A DNA stretch of 64,000 nt, taken from positions 434,001 to 498,000 of the forward strand of contig CAJZHL010000019.1 in NCBI GenBank assembly GCA_916048055.1. The letters run 5' to 3'. The notes under the pieces are model-generated. The model saw nothing but the letters and a program-made list of their open reading frames with translations, was not told the origin of the DNA and ran no database searches. This document shows positions 23,773-34,661 of the stretch, piece by piece (position 1 is the stretch's first letter; each line of letters opens with the position of its first letter). Source of the DNA: Pedinophyceae sp. YPF-701 (lineage: Eukaryota; Chlorophyta; Pedinophyceae). A program made the translations under genes and the position numbers.

Positions 23773-26700
23773 TCACGGCATCACGTCGACGTACGACGCA
23801 GGCACCAGCCCGCCGCCGCCGCCGCGCTTCTTCGTGCACATCAGCCACCCGGACACCTCCTGCCCTACGAACAACTCCTCCCCCTCCGCCACCGTCAACT
23901 CCCCCTCCTCCTCCGCCGCAAAGTCATACTTCACCACGCCGTGCCGCGTAGCCGCCGCCGGCGCCGCCCGCGACCCGCTCGCCTGCCTCCGCAGCCCGTC
24001 CGCTGCGCCTGCAGGCGCACTAACAGGCTCGGCAGCCGCCGCGGGCGCCGGTCCGGGCTCGGCGTCCGTCACGGCGGCCGGCATGTTGTAAATCTTGGCG
24101 TCCATTGTGTCGCGTGACGCGCCGTCGTGCGCCCCGGACGCCAGGTCGCTCGAGAGGTCGATCTCGAAGTCGTGTCCGGGCGAGCTCTCCACCGCGTCGT
24201 ACGCGCCGACGCCCCGCCGCGTGTTCGCCGCCTTGGTGCCGGCCAGGCCCGCCGCAGCCTCGCTGGCAGCCGCCGGGCGGGGCTCGGGCTCCGGGGAGGC
24301 CACGGGCGCGATCTCGGGCTCCGGCGCTTCGATCTCGGGAGCCGCGGGCCCGGAGAAGAAGCCCTCGTCCAGCGGCGCGCGCGACTTGTCCTCGCCGGGA
24401 GCGCCGTCGAACGGATTGTCGCCCGCGGCTGGTGGCGCGTCCGGCGCCGCGGCCGGCACACCGTACGCCGTCGCCTCGTCTCCGCCGAACGGGTTGTCGC
24501 CTGCGTCCCCGACGCCGCCCTCCGCGCCGCTGTCTCCAAAGGGATTCTCCGCGGACCCCACGGGCGCGTCGGTGAGCGGCTCGATCTCCGGATCGATCGC
24601 GGGCGGCTTCTCGATGGAGGCAACGCCGAACTCCGTGGCTTCCTCCGCGCCGAACGGGTTCTCGTCTGCCGCGAGCGCGGGCCCCTTGCCTGCCCCGACA
24701 AACCCGCCGCCGTCTTGCGGTGCCGCGGCAGCGGCTCCGAACTCCGTGGCGGCGTCCGGGCCGAAGGGGTTGTCGGGCGTGACGGCGCTCGGACCAGCGC
24801 CGTACTCGGTCGGTGCCTCCGCGCCGAACGGATTGTCGTCCGGCGGCGCTCCGGTGGACGTGACGCCCAGCGCCGCCTCGAACGAATCTGCCGCTGCGGG
24901 GAGTGGCCGCTTGATCGAGGGGTCCGGCGATGATTCGCCGCCGCCACCGAGCAGGTCGCTCGCGCCGAACTGCGCCGGCGCCTGCGCCGACGCGGCGCCG
25001 CTGTCGTAACCGCTAAAGTGACCGGCAGTGAACCCGGTGACCGACGAGACCCCCGCCTGGGACGAGTAGTCGTCGTCGTCGTGCCAGTCGGCGCCGGAGA
25101 AGATGCCCTGCATGAGGCCGTTCACGGAGGGCTGCGCGCCGCCCTGCGAACCGCCGAACGACGACGGCGGCGCGCCCGGAATCATCGCCGCCGCAGCCGC
25201 CGCGCCCGGCCCCATGTAGCTCTCCGTGTACACGGTCGACGCGTCCTCCTCGAGCTCGTCGATGTCGCCCATGATCGTAATCGCGCCGTACGCGCTCGCC
25301 GCGTAGCGCGGCCCGGGCCCCCGCCGCCCGGGACCAGAGTCCATCGAAGCGTAGTATGCGTCGACGAACGGCTTCGACTTCATGCCGAGCGGATAGTACT
25401 GACCCTCGGGGACGTAGCAGACCGTCAGCCGGATCTGCCGCAGGAGGTGGCGGTGCCGTTTCATGACGGCCTCGAGCGAGCGCTGCGGCCACGAGGTAGG
25501 GTCCAGGCCGAATCGCGCAACGGCGTCGGCGACGGCCTCCGCGCCGGACTCCATCGACTCGAGGACGCGCAGCATCGGCAGCAGCGCGGACGCGACCGGG
25601 AGCTGCCGGGCCGCCGCGCCCTGCCCCGTCGCGCCCACCAGCACCGACTGGCAGTGGTTGCGGTACGGGTGCGGCGACCGCACGGCGATCGTGGCGAGCG
25701 CGCGCCCCACTGCGAGCTGCAGACCGGCGTCGCTGCTCGAGACCAGCGCCGTGTGCAGCCCGCGGATCGCCCGCGAGAGCAAGTCGTCCCCGAGGGGGGT
25801 GTTGGGGTCAGCACGCCCGAGGTCGAGAGACAGGCCGGCCTCCTGCCACGAGAAGATGCTCGCGGCGTAATTCGCGCTCTCGCCGAGCCACGCCGCGGCC
25901 TCCATGCGCAGCTGCGACCAGTCAGACCCAGTCGACACCGCGCCGCCCGCGAAGCCCGACGTTGCGCTTTCGGGGCTGGCCAGGCCCGTGAGCGACTGCA
26001 CCAGCGCGCGGACCTGCTCCGCCTGCACGAGCAGCGCGGACGTAGCCGGCAGGATCCGCGGACGCAGGTGCCCGGGCGACAGCATCAGCGCGGTGATCGC
26101 CGCCACGGTGTCCTGCGCTGCTGCGGGACTCGACTCTAACGCCGCGTCCCAGACGTCCTGGAGCGGCCGCCGGGCCACCGCGGGCGAGTGCACGGCCGAG
26201 TCGAACACGAGCGTCGCCTCGAAGATCTCCGACGCCATCGGCGGCTCCGCGGTCATCCGCCCGCCCAGCGCTTGCATCACGGCTTCGACGACGACCGACA
26301 CGGCGTGGTTCCCGAGGGTCGCGACGAGCGACGCGCCCTGGAGGGACTCGCGCCTGGCCTGCTGCGCCGCCCACTGCGCGGCCTCCCCGGCCGCCCCGAC
26401 CGCGCGGGCCAGCACGTCTGTCATAGGGAAGATGCGCTCGCAACACACCTCCCCCCTCGCCGGGGGGCGGCTGCTGCCGGACAGCCACACGAGCGCCTGG
26501 AGCGCGCGCGCTTTGAGCAGCGCCCGCGTCGAGATGTCGGACCGGTGCTGCAGGATCGCGATCAGCGAGCCCGGAACAGGCCGGCCAAAAATGGTCTGCA
26601 GCACATGCTCGCCGAGGTTCCGCATGAGCCTGTCGAGCGCCATGTCGGGCTCGCTCGGCCGCGCGTCCTCCGACTCCGACGCGTCATCGCTCTCCGGCGC

Positions 26701-29700
26701 CCGCGCGCTCTCGTCCGCCTCGCTCTCGGACGTGCTAGGCGTAGCGTCGCCAAACGGGTCGTCCTCGCCGCCGCTCTCTTCTCCCTCGGCGCCCGGCGGC
26801 CCGCCCAGCTCGGCGAGCAGCTCCCCGTATACCGCGCCCGCCGGGTCCTCCGGCGCCATCGTCCCGGGGGCGCTCGGGAGGACCGGCGCGTCGTCGGACA
26901 AACCCAGATACTCCGCGGTGTCCTTGTTCAGCACGCTCCCGCCGCTCACGAAGTCCCCGAGGAGGTCCGAGACGTCCCGGGAGCTGCTCTGCGGCTGCGG
27001 GTCCGGGACGGCGAGCGCGGCCGCCGCGTTCGCCGCGGCCGCCGACGCCTCGGCTTCCGCGCCCTTCAGCGCTGCATCCTCCGCCGCTGCCCGCATCGCC
27101 TCCGCGGACAGAGCGAGCTTGTGGCAGGCGCGGCTCTCGGCGAAGCTCGCGACGACGCGCAGGCCCGCCTCCGCGACCCCGGCCTTGGTGGAGCTCACCA
27201 TCCCCTTGGGGGATTCCCAGACGAGATCCAGTATCTTCTTGGCCCCCATGAACCGCTCGAAGTCGCCCTGCAGCACCGCGGCGTCCTGCTCGGCCTCCTC
27301 GGTCGACCCGAGCCCGCCGACCTCGCCCCCGCCGCCCCCCGCACTCGGCCCGCCCGCGTCCCCCTGCAGACCCAACTCGTTGATTCTCTCGGGCCGCAAC
27401 AGGTTCTTTGTCTTCCCCGCGGCCTTCTCGTACTGCTGCGCGACCTTTCCGAACACCTTGTCGATCCCACGGCTCTTCGCGGCCTTCTTCGCGGCCTTCT
27501 TCGACAGCTGCTTCTCGACTTCGGCTGCAGAAAGCTGCCGCGGGACCGGCGAACACGTCTCGAGCCGCGACGCCAGCAGCCGCCACGCCCGCGCGCGCAG
27601 CCGCGGGTCGTTCGCGCCGAGCGCGCTCCCCGACGCGTCCTTGGCCCCCTTGACAGGCGCAGGCATCCCTTCTGGGATGATGTCGCCAACCAGACACCGC
27701 AGGCTGTGTGCGGCGACACTCGGGTCGCTGTCCGCGCACAGGAGCACCAGGAGGCGCCAGAACGCGTCCACGACGTTCGGCGGCGCCATCGGGTGGCACG
27801 CGATCGCCGCGCAGATGCTCGCCAGCGCCCGCCGGGACTGCATGAGCTCCAGGTTCAAAAACGGACCCGCGACCGCCTTGGCGCGGCGCCCCTTGCCCAC
27901 GGTGTGGTACCCGCCGTGCGCGACGCTCAGGCGACCCTCCTCGCCGTACCCGCCGACGGTGTCCATGATGGGCTTCAGCAGGTGCTGGGCGACCTGTTCG
28001 GGGCGCGCGAGAGCAACGGGGAGGCAGAGCTCCGCGGCGTAGCGCGCGACGTCCGCGGAGGTGCTCGTGGTGCCCAGGACGGCGTCCTCCCAGATGTGCA
28101 GACACATGGGCGTGTCCCCCATCAGCCCGATCGAGCGGAAGGCCATCGCGGACAGCACCTGCCCTGTCGCGGCGGTGATCTGCGAGCGCGCGGGGAGTGC
28201 GGGCGGGCGCCGTGAGTCGCCGGCCGATGGTGACGGAGCGGGGCGGGTGCGCGTTTGAGACCCCCCCCTGTGCACTGACACAGGCGCACCGGGCAACACA
28301 AGCAGGTGCAGGGCGGGATGGTCCGACCGTGGTGGCGACGGCGGCGAGCAGCACGGGCGTGTGGTGCTGCTCTGCGTGCGGTGCGGGCGACGTACCTGGC
28401 CGGACTTGCTGGGCCCGTACACGCGGGCTTTGCGGAGGAAGCGGCGCTTGGGCTTCCGGCCCTGCGCCGAGTTGGCTTGCCGCAGGATCGCCTCGAGCAC
28501 GCCGCGGTACTCCTGTACGAGCTGCTTCAGCCACGGCTTCATTTCTCGCAGGCTCTTCCCTGCCGCCCCCCCTGTTGCCGTCAGCCCCTGCGCCAGCATG
28601 CCCGCGGGCCCCGCCCGCCGCGCGGCCGCGTTGGCGTTCTCGATCGCGATGTGCTTCTTCGCGCCCCCGATCGAGCTCGCGACGTGCAGCAGCACCAGCG
28701 CCTGCACGCTCAGCGGCTTTGTCGTGTCGCCCGCCAGCCGCAACAACCCCTGCACCTCGCTCACTTTCAGCTGCCCGTTCAGCACCGACGGCGTGGGCCG
28801 CTCCCCGGTGATCCCACGCGGCAGCGGAGGGGGGACGCCCGCGATCTGCCCCGCCATCGCCAGGCCCATTATGTACAGCATCGGGCGCCACAGACGCGGG
28901 TCGGTGGACGCCACGCTGCGGACGGCCTCGCCCGGCGCGATGTCCACGCGCGGGGCCACGTCGTCGCCGGAGTCGTCGTCGTCGCCGCCCTTCTTTCTGC
29001 TCTTCTTCTTCTTCGGGGGCTTCGCGGCCTGCGTGCGACGTGCGGTTGCAGGTGAAGTGGGTCCGCGGGTGGCGGATCGGGAGGGCGTGGATGTGAGTGG
29101 CCGCCGGGGCCGCTGGTGTGTCGGGATCGCTGTGGGAGTGCGTGCATGGGCGGATGTGTGCGGCGAGGAGCGGTGTGCGACTGGGAGCGCTGGGGTTTGC
29201 GAGTCGCGGGAGTGTACCTTTGATGAGCCGCGTGTCTGGATGCCCTCGAGCGCCAGGAGCGCGCCTTTGACCACGGCGGGGGGAACCTCCTGATACATCA
29301 TCATTTGCTGCAGGGCCTTTCCAGCGTACCTCGCTTTCACGTTGGAGGTCTCCGCCGACGTCCTCGATTCAGAACCATCCTGCGGGGCGGCCGAAACGGG
29401 CGCAGGAACGCAGTCGTGAGACGGGAGCGGCTCCTTCCTGGCACTTGCCTCGCGCAGCGTGTTCCGCAAAAGCTCCGGAATGTCGCCACTGTGCGCGTGA
29501 TCGCGCGCAACCCTGCGGCGATGGCTCTGCGTTCGATCGAACGGCGCGCACCATGTCGATCTTGCCGTCCCCCTTCGACGCGTATTCGTCGGTCACTGCA
29601 CGAGCAAAGGCCCGGGCCAGCTCCACGTACGAGGGCAGCTCCTGCTTGCCGTTCTTGCTCAGCTTCATGGCCACGAACGCCGAGAGACGCGGCTGGTCGG

Positions 29701-29812
29701 CTGCCGGCGCACCGCCCGGCTGCTCCTCCGCGCCCCCATCCTGCACGGGAGCTTCCCCTCCCGGGCCTGGGCCAACCGCCCCCGCGACCACTGGCAGCTG
29801 CTTCTTGGCCAT
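23773..29812 (-). CDS. TASH3: TASH3/TSAUCER-like subunit of the TSET (TPLATE) endocytic complex
   Basis: Exons 29812-29552, 29379-29218, 29028-28396 and 28179-23773 give about 1,820 residues; every junction keeps phase. The N-terminal 900 residues or so are adaptin-like helical solenoid. The C-terminal 55 residues are an SH3 domain (VKYDFAAEEEGELTVAEGEE, then GWLMCTKKRGG, then GLVPASYVDVM). Adaptin trunk plus C-terminal SH3 is the signature of TASH3 (TSAUCER), an SH3 subunit of TSET, the ancient relative of AP and COPI coats acting at the plasma membrane in plants. Lysine-rich and acidic runs lie near residue 145. Between the trunk and the SH3 lies a long disordered region with six NPF motifs at residues 1465-1612. 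The protein is several hundred residues longer than the plant one, mostly because of this linker. Confidence 0.8.
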
Positions 29813-30320
29813 GTTGCCGCTCCGACAGCCGCTTCAGATAGATCCCAACATGCGTCTCGTTCGCCCGGGCCCGAAGCTGTCCGGCACGGCGCACACTCGG
29901 CTGCTAGTGACCCATACGATTCACCTGCACGCTGCGAACGCCCGCGGTCTCCTCGAGCCGGCTCTCGAGCGCCCTCGTGTGTGCGGCGAGCTCTGAGACC
30001 CGCCCTGCGTGCTCGAACGGTCTTCAGCCCCGGTGTGCTGCCCACCTCGCGAGTCAGCCATAGGAGTGGTGCCCCAACGGCGCAGTACACCCGCAGCGGG
30101 CACCAAGGGGGCGAGTCGCTGGCCTGCGTACGCATGTGGGGTGCGCTAGCGTCGCGAATCTCAGGCCACCCGCCCCTCAACCGACCGTATCGGCGAGGGC
30201 CTTGGGCCTCTTGCACCCTGCGCGCTCCCGGCGCCGGCGGAACGCTTGGCTTCGCCCCGGCAGCACACGAGGCTGCACTGCTCCCTGTGTGTCGCGCTTG
30301 ACTATCGCGGGGAGGGAGAC
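29813..30320. other. Divergent promoter region
   Basis: About 500 bp shared by the TASH3-like gene (minus) and the F-box/LRR gene (plus). No separate gene or repeat was seen. Confidence 0.4.
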
Positions 30321-31940
30321 ATGCTGTCTTGTGCCCAGCCCGAGCACTTCCTGCCTCCCCAGCGGTTCCGTTCGCTCAGCAAGGCCGCTCCGGGGAAGCG
30401 CGAGGAGGAAGAGGAGGACGACGGCGACGAGCTGAAACTAAAGAACCTTCCCGCGGACGTCCTGAGGAAGATCCTCGGTCTGGTCATCGAGAAGGATTCC
30501 CAGGGAGCTGGCCTTGATGCTTCGTCCTGCCAGAGCGACGACGGACCCGAGCACTTCGAGCGCGCCCGTCGCGTCCACTCGCTCCGGCTCGTCTGCCACA
30601 CCTTCCGCGACACCGTCGATCGAGGTGCGCACACCGGCCTCCGAACGGCCCGCCTGCGCCCTTCGTGCGCGCTGCCGATCCCAGTTTCTGACCACCACCG
30701 AGCCATGCCTGTCCCGTGCAGCGTTCGTGGACCGCGCCCGCTGGCCCGCCTTCGTCGGCGACGACGATCCGCAGTCCCCCACGAGCGGCGCGCGCGAGGC
30801 GCCCACGCCCGTCGACATCCGGTGGCTGCGCGCCCGCTTCCCAAGACTGCGCCACCTCCACCTGATGTTCGTCGCGGACGCCGACCTCATCAAGGTGAGC
30901 CGACCTGCCGAACAGACGAGTCCTGCGCACCCGCAACACCAATCAAGCTGCACCGCTGTTGTTGTCGTGCCGCACGAGGTCGCGAGCACCCCACACGCCT
31001 TCTCCCTGCCGCACCCGCGCCGCAGGTGGCGAAGTCCTGCGGTCTGCTGCGCGGCCTGCAGACCCTCGTTCTGCACCGCTGCTCCGACCTGGATGCCGAG
31101 TCGGTGGCCGACGCCCTCTCCTCCGCCACCGGGCTGCGCGCGCTGTCGCTCAATGGCTCCATCCGCGTCGAGGACCGCGGACTCGCTCCGCTCGCGAACC
31201 TCCCGCACCTCACGTCCCTGGACGCCGGCAGGATGTCCCGTTTGTCCTGCGCAGCAATGGTGCACATCGGGTCGTGCGCGAAGCTCAAGGACCTGCGGCT
31301 GGGCGGCTGTACGCGGCTGTTCCAGCCCGGGTCGAGCGCCGCGGAGCGCGCCGAGTCGCTCGGCTGCTCGGACAGCACCCGGACGCTCCTTGGGCGCACG
31401 GACACTGCGGCGACCATCAACCTGGGCGGCGACGGCAGCGACGGCGCCGCAAGCCCGCCCCAGGAAGAGAACGAGCCCGAGGAGGGCCCGCTCGCGGTGC
31501 TGGCGCGGTCCGCGAAGGCGCTGGACCACCTCGAGCTTCCGCGCATGGCGACCAACGACGCGCTGCGGGACATTGGGCGGATGCGGCTGCGGTCGCTGAA
31601 GCTCCAAGACGCGGCGTACATCACTGGGGACGGCCTCGCGCACCTGTCGGGCCCAGGGCACGCGATGCCGTTCACGCTCAAGGTGCTGGACTGCACTGGG
31701 TGTACAGGCGTGGACGACGGGGCGACTCCGGCGATCGCGCGGCTGTCGTCGCTCGAGTCGCTGTGCCTGAGCTTCACGGGCGTGACGAACGACGGGATGG
31801 CCGCGCTGCTGCGGCTGCCGCGGCTGAAGCGCCTCGGCGTGGCGTGCACGGCGGTGTCGCGAGACGCTGCGCTGAAGATGCGGAAAAAGAAGTACGGCCT
31901 CGCTATTATTGGACTCTGGGTGCCGGCGCTGGATCCGTGA
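30321..31940 (+). CDS. F-box and leucine-rich-repeat protein
   Basis: Exons 30321-30624, 30722-30894 and 31026-31940 give about 463 residues in phase. An acidic lead (EEEEEDDGDE) precedes an F-box at about residues 40-100. It begins LKNLPADVLRKILGLVI and resumes after a roughly 25-residue insertion with SLRLVCHTFRDTVDR. Then come about 10 cysteine-containing LRRs (LQTLVLHRCSDLDAESV, LKVLDCTGCTGVDDGA, LESLCLSFTGVTNDGM). Such proteins are substrate receptors of SCF ubiquitin ligases: the F-box binds Skp1 and the LRRs bind the target. It is a paralogue of the LRR gene at 8250. The ATG at 30321 directly precedes the acidic lead. Confidence 0.8.
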   Translation: MLSCAQPEHFLPPQRFRSLSKAAPGKREEEEEDDGDELKLKNLPADVLRKILGLVIEKDSQGAGLDASSCQSDDGPEHFERARRVHSLRLVCHTFRDTVDRGAHTGLRTARLRPSCALPIPVSDHHRAMPVPCSVRGPRPLARLRRRRRSAVPHERRARGAHARRHPVAARPLPKTAPPPPDVRRGRRPHQGEPTCRTDESCAPATPIKLHRCCCRAARGREHPTRLLPAAPAPQVAKSCGLLRGLQTLVLHRCSDLDAESVADALSSATGLRALSLNGSIRVEDRGLAPLANLPHLTSLDAGRMSRLSCAAMVHIGSCAKLKDLRLGGCTRLFQPGSSAAERAESLGCSDSTRTLLGRTDTAATINLGGDGSDGAASPPQEENEPEEGPLAVLARSAKALDHLELPRMATNDALRDIGRMRLRSLKLQDAAYITGDGLAHLSGPGHAMPFTLKVLDCTGCTGVDDGATPAIARLSSLESLCLSFTGVTNDGMAALLRLPRLKRLGVACTAVSRDAALKMRKKKYGLAIIGLWVPALDP

Positions 31941-32117
31941 CGACCGGCGCGCGACGCGGGACAACACTGATAGCAATGATTTACATATGTATACAAGAAC
32001 TCGTCAATTCATGCACAAACACGCACAGAGCAAGCCACGGTCTGTCCTTGCACAGAAGCCAGCCCGAGTCTCCCGTGTGGCAAGTGCTGGTGCGAGCCTG
32101 TGAGCCGCAGCGGCCCG

Positions 32118-33328
32118 TCACCGCCCCCCGCGCCCAGCGCTGGCCGCGTCCAGCTTCATGGCTGACAGAAACATCTCCTGCAGCTGCCCTTCCGTGCAAA
32201 TCGCCGACAGCTCGCTCATGCCGTCCTCGCCCAGGGCGACCAGCGGAGGCCCAGGCAGCTTCCTGAGTCCGCTGACGTCAACACTCCCCCCCTGCTGCCC
32301 CGGCACGTCCTCGGTCTCCTCGCACCGCACCTGCATGGCCTTCCACGTCAGGCTGCGCAGGCGACGCACCATCTCCGCCACGTCGTCCTCGCGGCCCTCC
32401 AGCAACAGTACCCCGGGGTACCCGGGCTTCATGACTCCAGACAGACCCAGCTCCCGCCCCCAGTCCTTGATCAGCTTCTTCTTCGTCGGGCTCTTGATGT
32501 GGTGGAACCTGCGACGAGCCGTTCGCGCACCGTCCGTCGCACCGAACACGTCAGAGTCTGCACTTTTAATACCAGCGACACAGCCCGGGGGACTCGCAGT
32601 GCGAGGGTGTCAGCAGGGGTCTGTCCGCGCGGCCGCAAACGTGCGCATCTCACCATATCACGCGACGTCCTAGCTGCGGAGACCCGGAACTCGCTCTGGG
32701 GGGTGTGCTGTTGCTGGTTCCATAATGCCCCGCGACGTCCTCCGCTGGCAGGGCCCGTGCTGCAGAGAGCACGGCCTCCGCGACCGCAACGAGGCACTCG
32801 ACGTCCGGCCCGCACTCGTCGATGGCTTCGGCCGCGGCGGCAGCGAGCGTGGCGTGCGCGCTCTTGGACGGCAGCGACACGCACGTCGCACGCACCCGCG
32901 GAGGCGCGCTGTCGGGTCCCGGGTAGTCGCGCGGCAGCGTGAAGGCCAGGGACAGGCCCTCGGGTGGGCCCGGGAGCGACAGGGTGCCGGACACAGCAGG
33001 GAGGTCCACTGGAGGGTCCCGGGGTGCGCCGCTGCTGTCCCGCTCCTCGGTCGCCCGGTCCAGGCAGCTCCTGCGGAATCAAGAGAGTGTCTCTCCGTTC
33101 GCGGCCGGTGTCGTGACGTGCCACTCTGTGGTAGCGCGACGAGAGTTGGGGCGGGCAGCGCGGGGCCCTCTCCGGGCGCCCTGCGGGCATCGCGTCGGTC
33201 GCTGACCTCCACAGCGCCACGTCGCCGTCCACCTGGAGGCTGTCCGGATACATGGCGTCGAGCGCATCCAGCTCCCCGAGCTGGCGCTGCAGGCAGGCCA
33301 TGTGCTCCCGTCCTCCATCCCGTTTCAT
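32118..33328 (-). CDS. RWDD2: RWD domain protein with DUF1115, RWDD2 family
   Basis: Exons 33328-33207, 33070-32654 and 32508-32118 give 309 residues, close to the human RWDD2 proteins. Residues 10-150 form an RWD domain: CLQRQLGELDALDAMYPDSL at the start, LSLAFTLPRDYP in the core, and the late helix with AIDECG. The C-terminal half is the DUF1115 domain that defines RWDD2. The splice junction at 32654/32508 creates the expected IWFHHIKS motif, followed by KKKLIKDWGREL and KPGYPGVLLLEG. RWD folds mediate protein contacts; the RWDD2 function is not established. All three exons fit phase. Confidence 0.85.
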
Positions 33329-33591
33329 TGCCGTCTACCAGCCCGGCATGTCCCGCGAAAACGTCGCCTATAGGCGTAGGCGCGGCGCGAACGTTCCAAG
33401 GAAAGGCAAAGCTGCGATCGCGCCAACAAGCAAGGCGCCGCCAACAGTTACCGCTCTCCACGCGCCGTGCCCGACGCCGACTTCCCAATGCACCCTTCGC
33501 CGCGGCACGAGCAGCACTTGCCCGGCGCGTCGGAGCATCGATCGCGCACCCGGCCGCCACGATAAGGGCCCAGGGGGTGCCTGCTCGTGTG

Positions 33592-33596
33592 TCAGC
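33592..33596. repeat. Left target-site duplication TCAGC
   Basis: TCAGC lies flush against the left end of the 7.2-kb element and again at 40802-40806 flush against its right end. Both repeat ends were fixed independently from the inverted repeat, so the match is informative, though 5 bp is short. Confidence 0.65.
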
Positions 33597-34031
33597 AGCA
33601 GGGGGAGTCAGAGCGACCTAATTGGTAGGGGGGTACATACCATTACCCCTATCAGGTCCTATCGAATATATAGGGCGCGGTACCTGGTGAGGGGGTCATA
33701 TAAAACATATCCGAGAAAGATGGAGGGCAGGGAGGGGGTACATATGGAACAAGGTGAAGGGCATGATGGGTAGGGAGGGGGTCATATGGAACAAGGTGAA
33801 GGTCATGATGGGTAGGGGGGTAGGTGGGAAGGTCATGATGGGTAGGGAGGGGGTCATATGAAACATATCCGAGAAAGAGGGGAACAGGGGAGGAGGACAT
33901 GATGGGCATGATGGGTAGGGGGGCATATAAAACATATCCGAGAAAGATGGAGGACAGGGAGGGGGAGCACAGAGAAGGGCATGATGGGCAGGGAGGTCTC
34001 TTTCCTGGGTACCGGGTGAGGGGGGACGATG
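33597..34031. repeat. Left terminal inverted repeat (435 bp)
   Basis: It pairs with 40114-40801 read on the other strand, apart from a 253-bp insertion there. Inside are direct repeats: a 24-bp unit with the core ACATATCCGAGAAAGA at 33697-33720, 33855-33878 and 33924-33947, and several copies of CATGATGGG(T/C)AGG. Such subterminal arrays often serve as recombinase binding sites. Confidence 0.85.
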
Positions 34032-34408
34032 GAACAGGAGGACAGGGGGGACAACAACAAAAACAAAACAAAACAAAAAGAAAAAAAGAGGCAGAAGACA
34101 ACAGAGGGAACAAATGAAGTACGCAGAAACAGTAGCAAGGAAGGGAAACATGGTGTTCGGACTGTTACCTCGGCACCAAGGTAGAGTTAGAACGTGCAGT
34201 GTACCACCGGTCAAGACTGCTCGAGCATCTCATGTCCCACAACAACATGAGTATGTTCGGTGAATCCGTCCTCAGCTGGTTCGCCACTACCTCCATGGGA
34301 CCGTGCGTCGGTTCATTCTCGGGCGCCACGGTGGATGCAGTGAGGGGGATCGACTTCCGCCGGTTCTACACGCAGCCTCCGGATAGAGCTTTTTGCAATT
34401 GATGTCGT

Positions 34409-34603
34409 ATGTGTCACCGTTTGCGCCTGTGTTTTTCCACCATAGCCGTGCATGCGGAACGAAATGTACTATGTAGGAAAAGGATGCATGAGAGTTGTGC
34501 ACACAAATGGGGTAGTCATAAGGGATGTGCTTTCTGTAGACAAAAGATTACCCATTTCAGACCCGTGCAGAACAAGAACAGGAGTCGGTCACCCCTTCGT
34601 TGA
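34409..34603 (+). CDS. Small open frame with a RING-H2-like half (inside the element)
   Basis: A 64-codon frame starts with ATG in the AT-rich part of the element. Residues 26-43 read MHESCAHKWGSHKGCAFC, which resembles the second half of a RING-H2 finger (H-x2-C, a long spacer with KW, then C-x2-CR). The first half of such a finger is not evident in the same frame, and an overlapping frame (34452-34661) is also open. It may be an exon or a remnant. Treat it as a weak call. Confidence 0.22.
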   Translation: MCHRLRLCFSTIAVHAERNVLCRKRMHESCAHKWGSHKGCAFCRQKITHFRPVQNKNRSRSPLR

Positions 34604-34661
34604 TTACTCAATCAAATTTTTGCTTTTTTCGCTTAATGATACGCGGTTGTATCTGTTTTAA

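Noticed and set aside
25904-28215. Two overlapping plus-strand open frames of about 700 codons
   Set aside because: Antisense of the TASH3-like gene; Ser/Arg-rich with no conserved motif.
33696-34214. Minus-strand open frame with hydrophobic Phe/Cys/Val stretches
   Set aside because: It lies mostly in the repeat arrays of the left terminal repeat and an A-rich run, so the membrane-like look is a composition effect.
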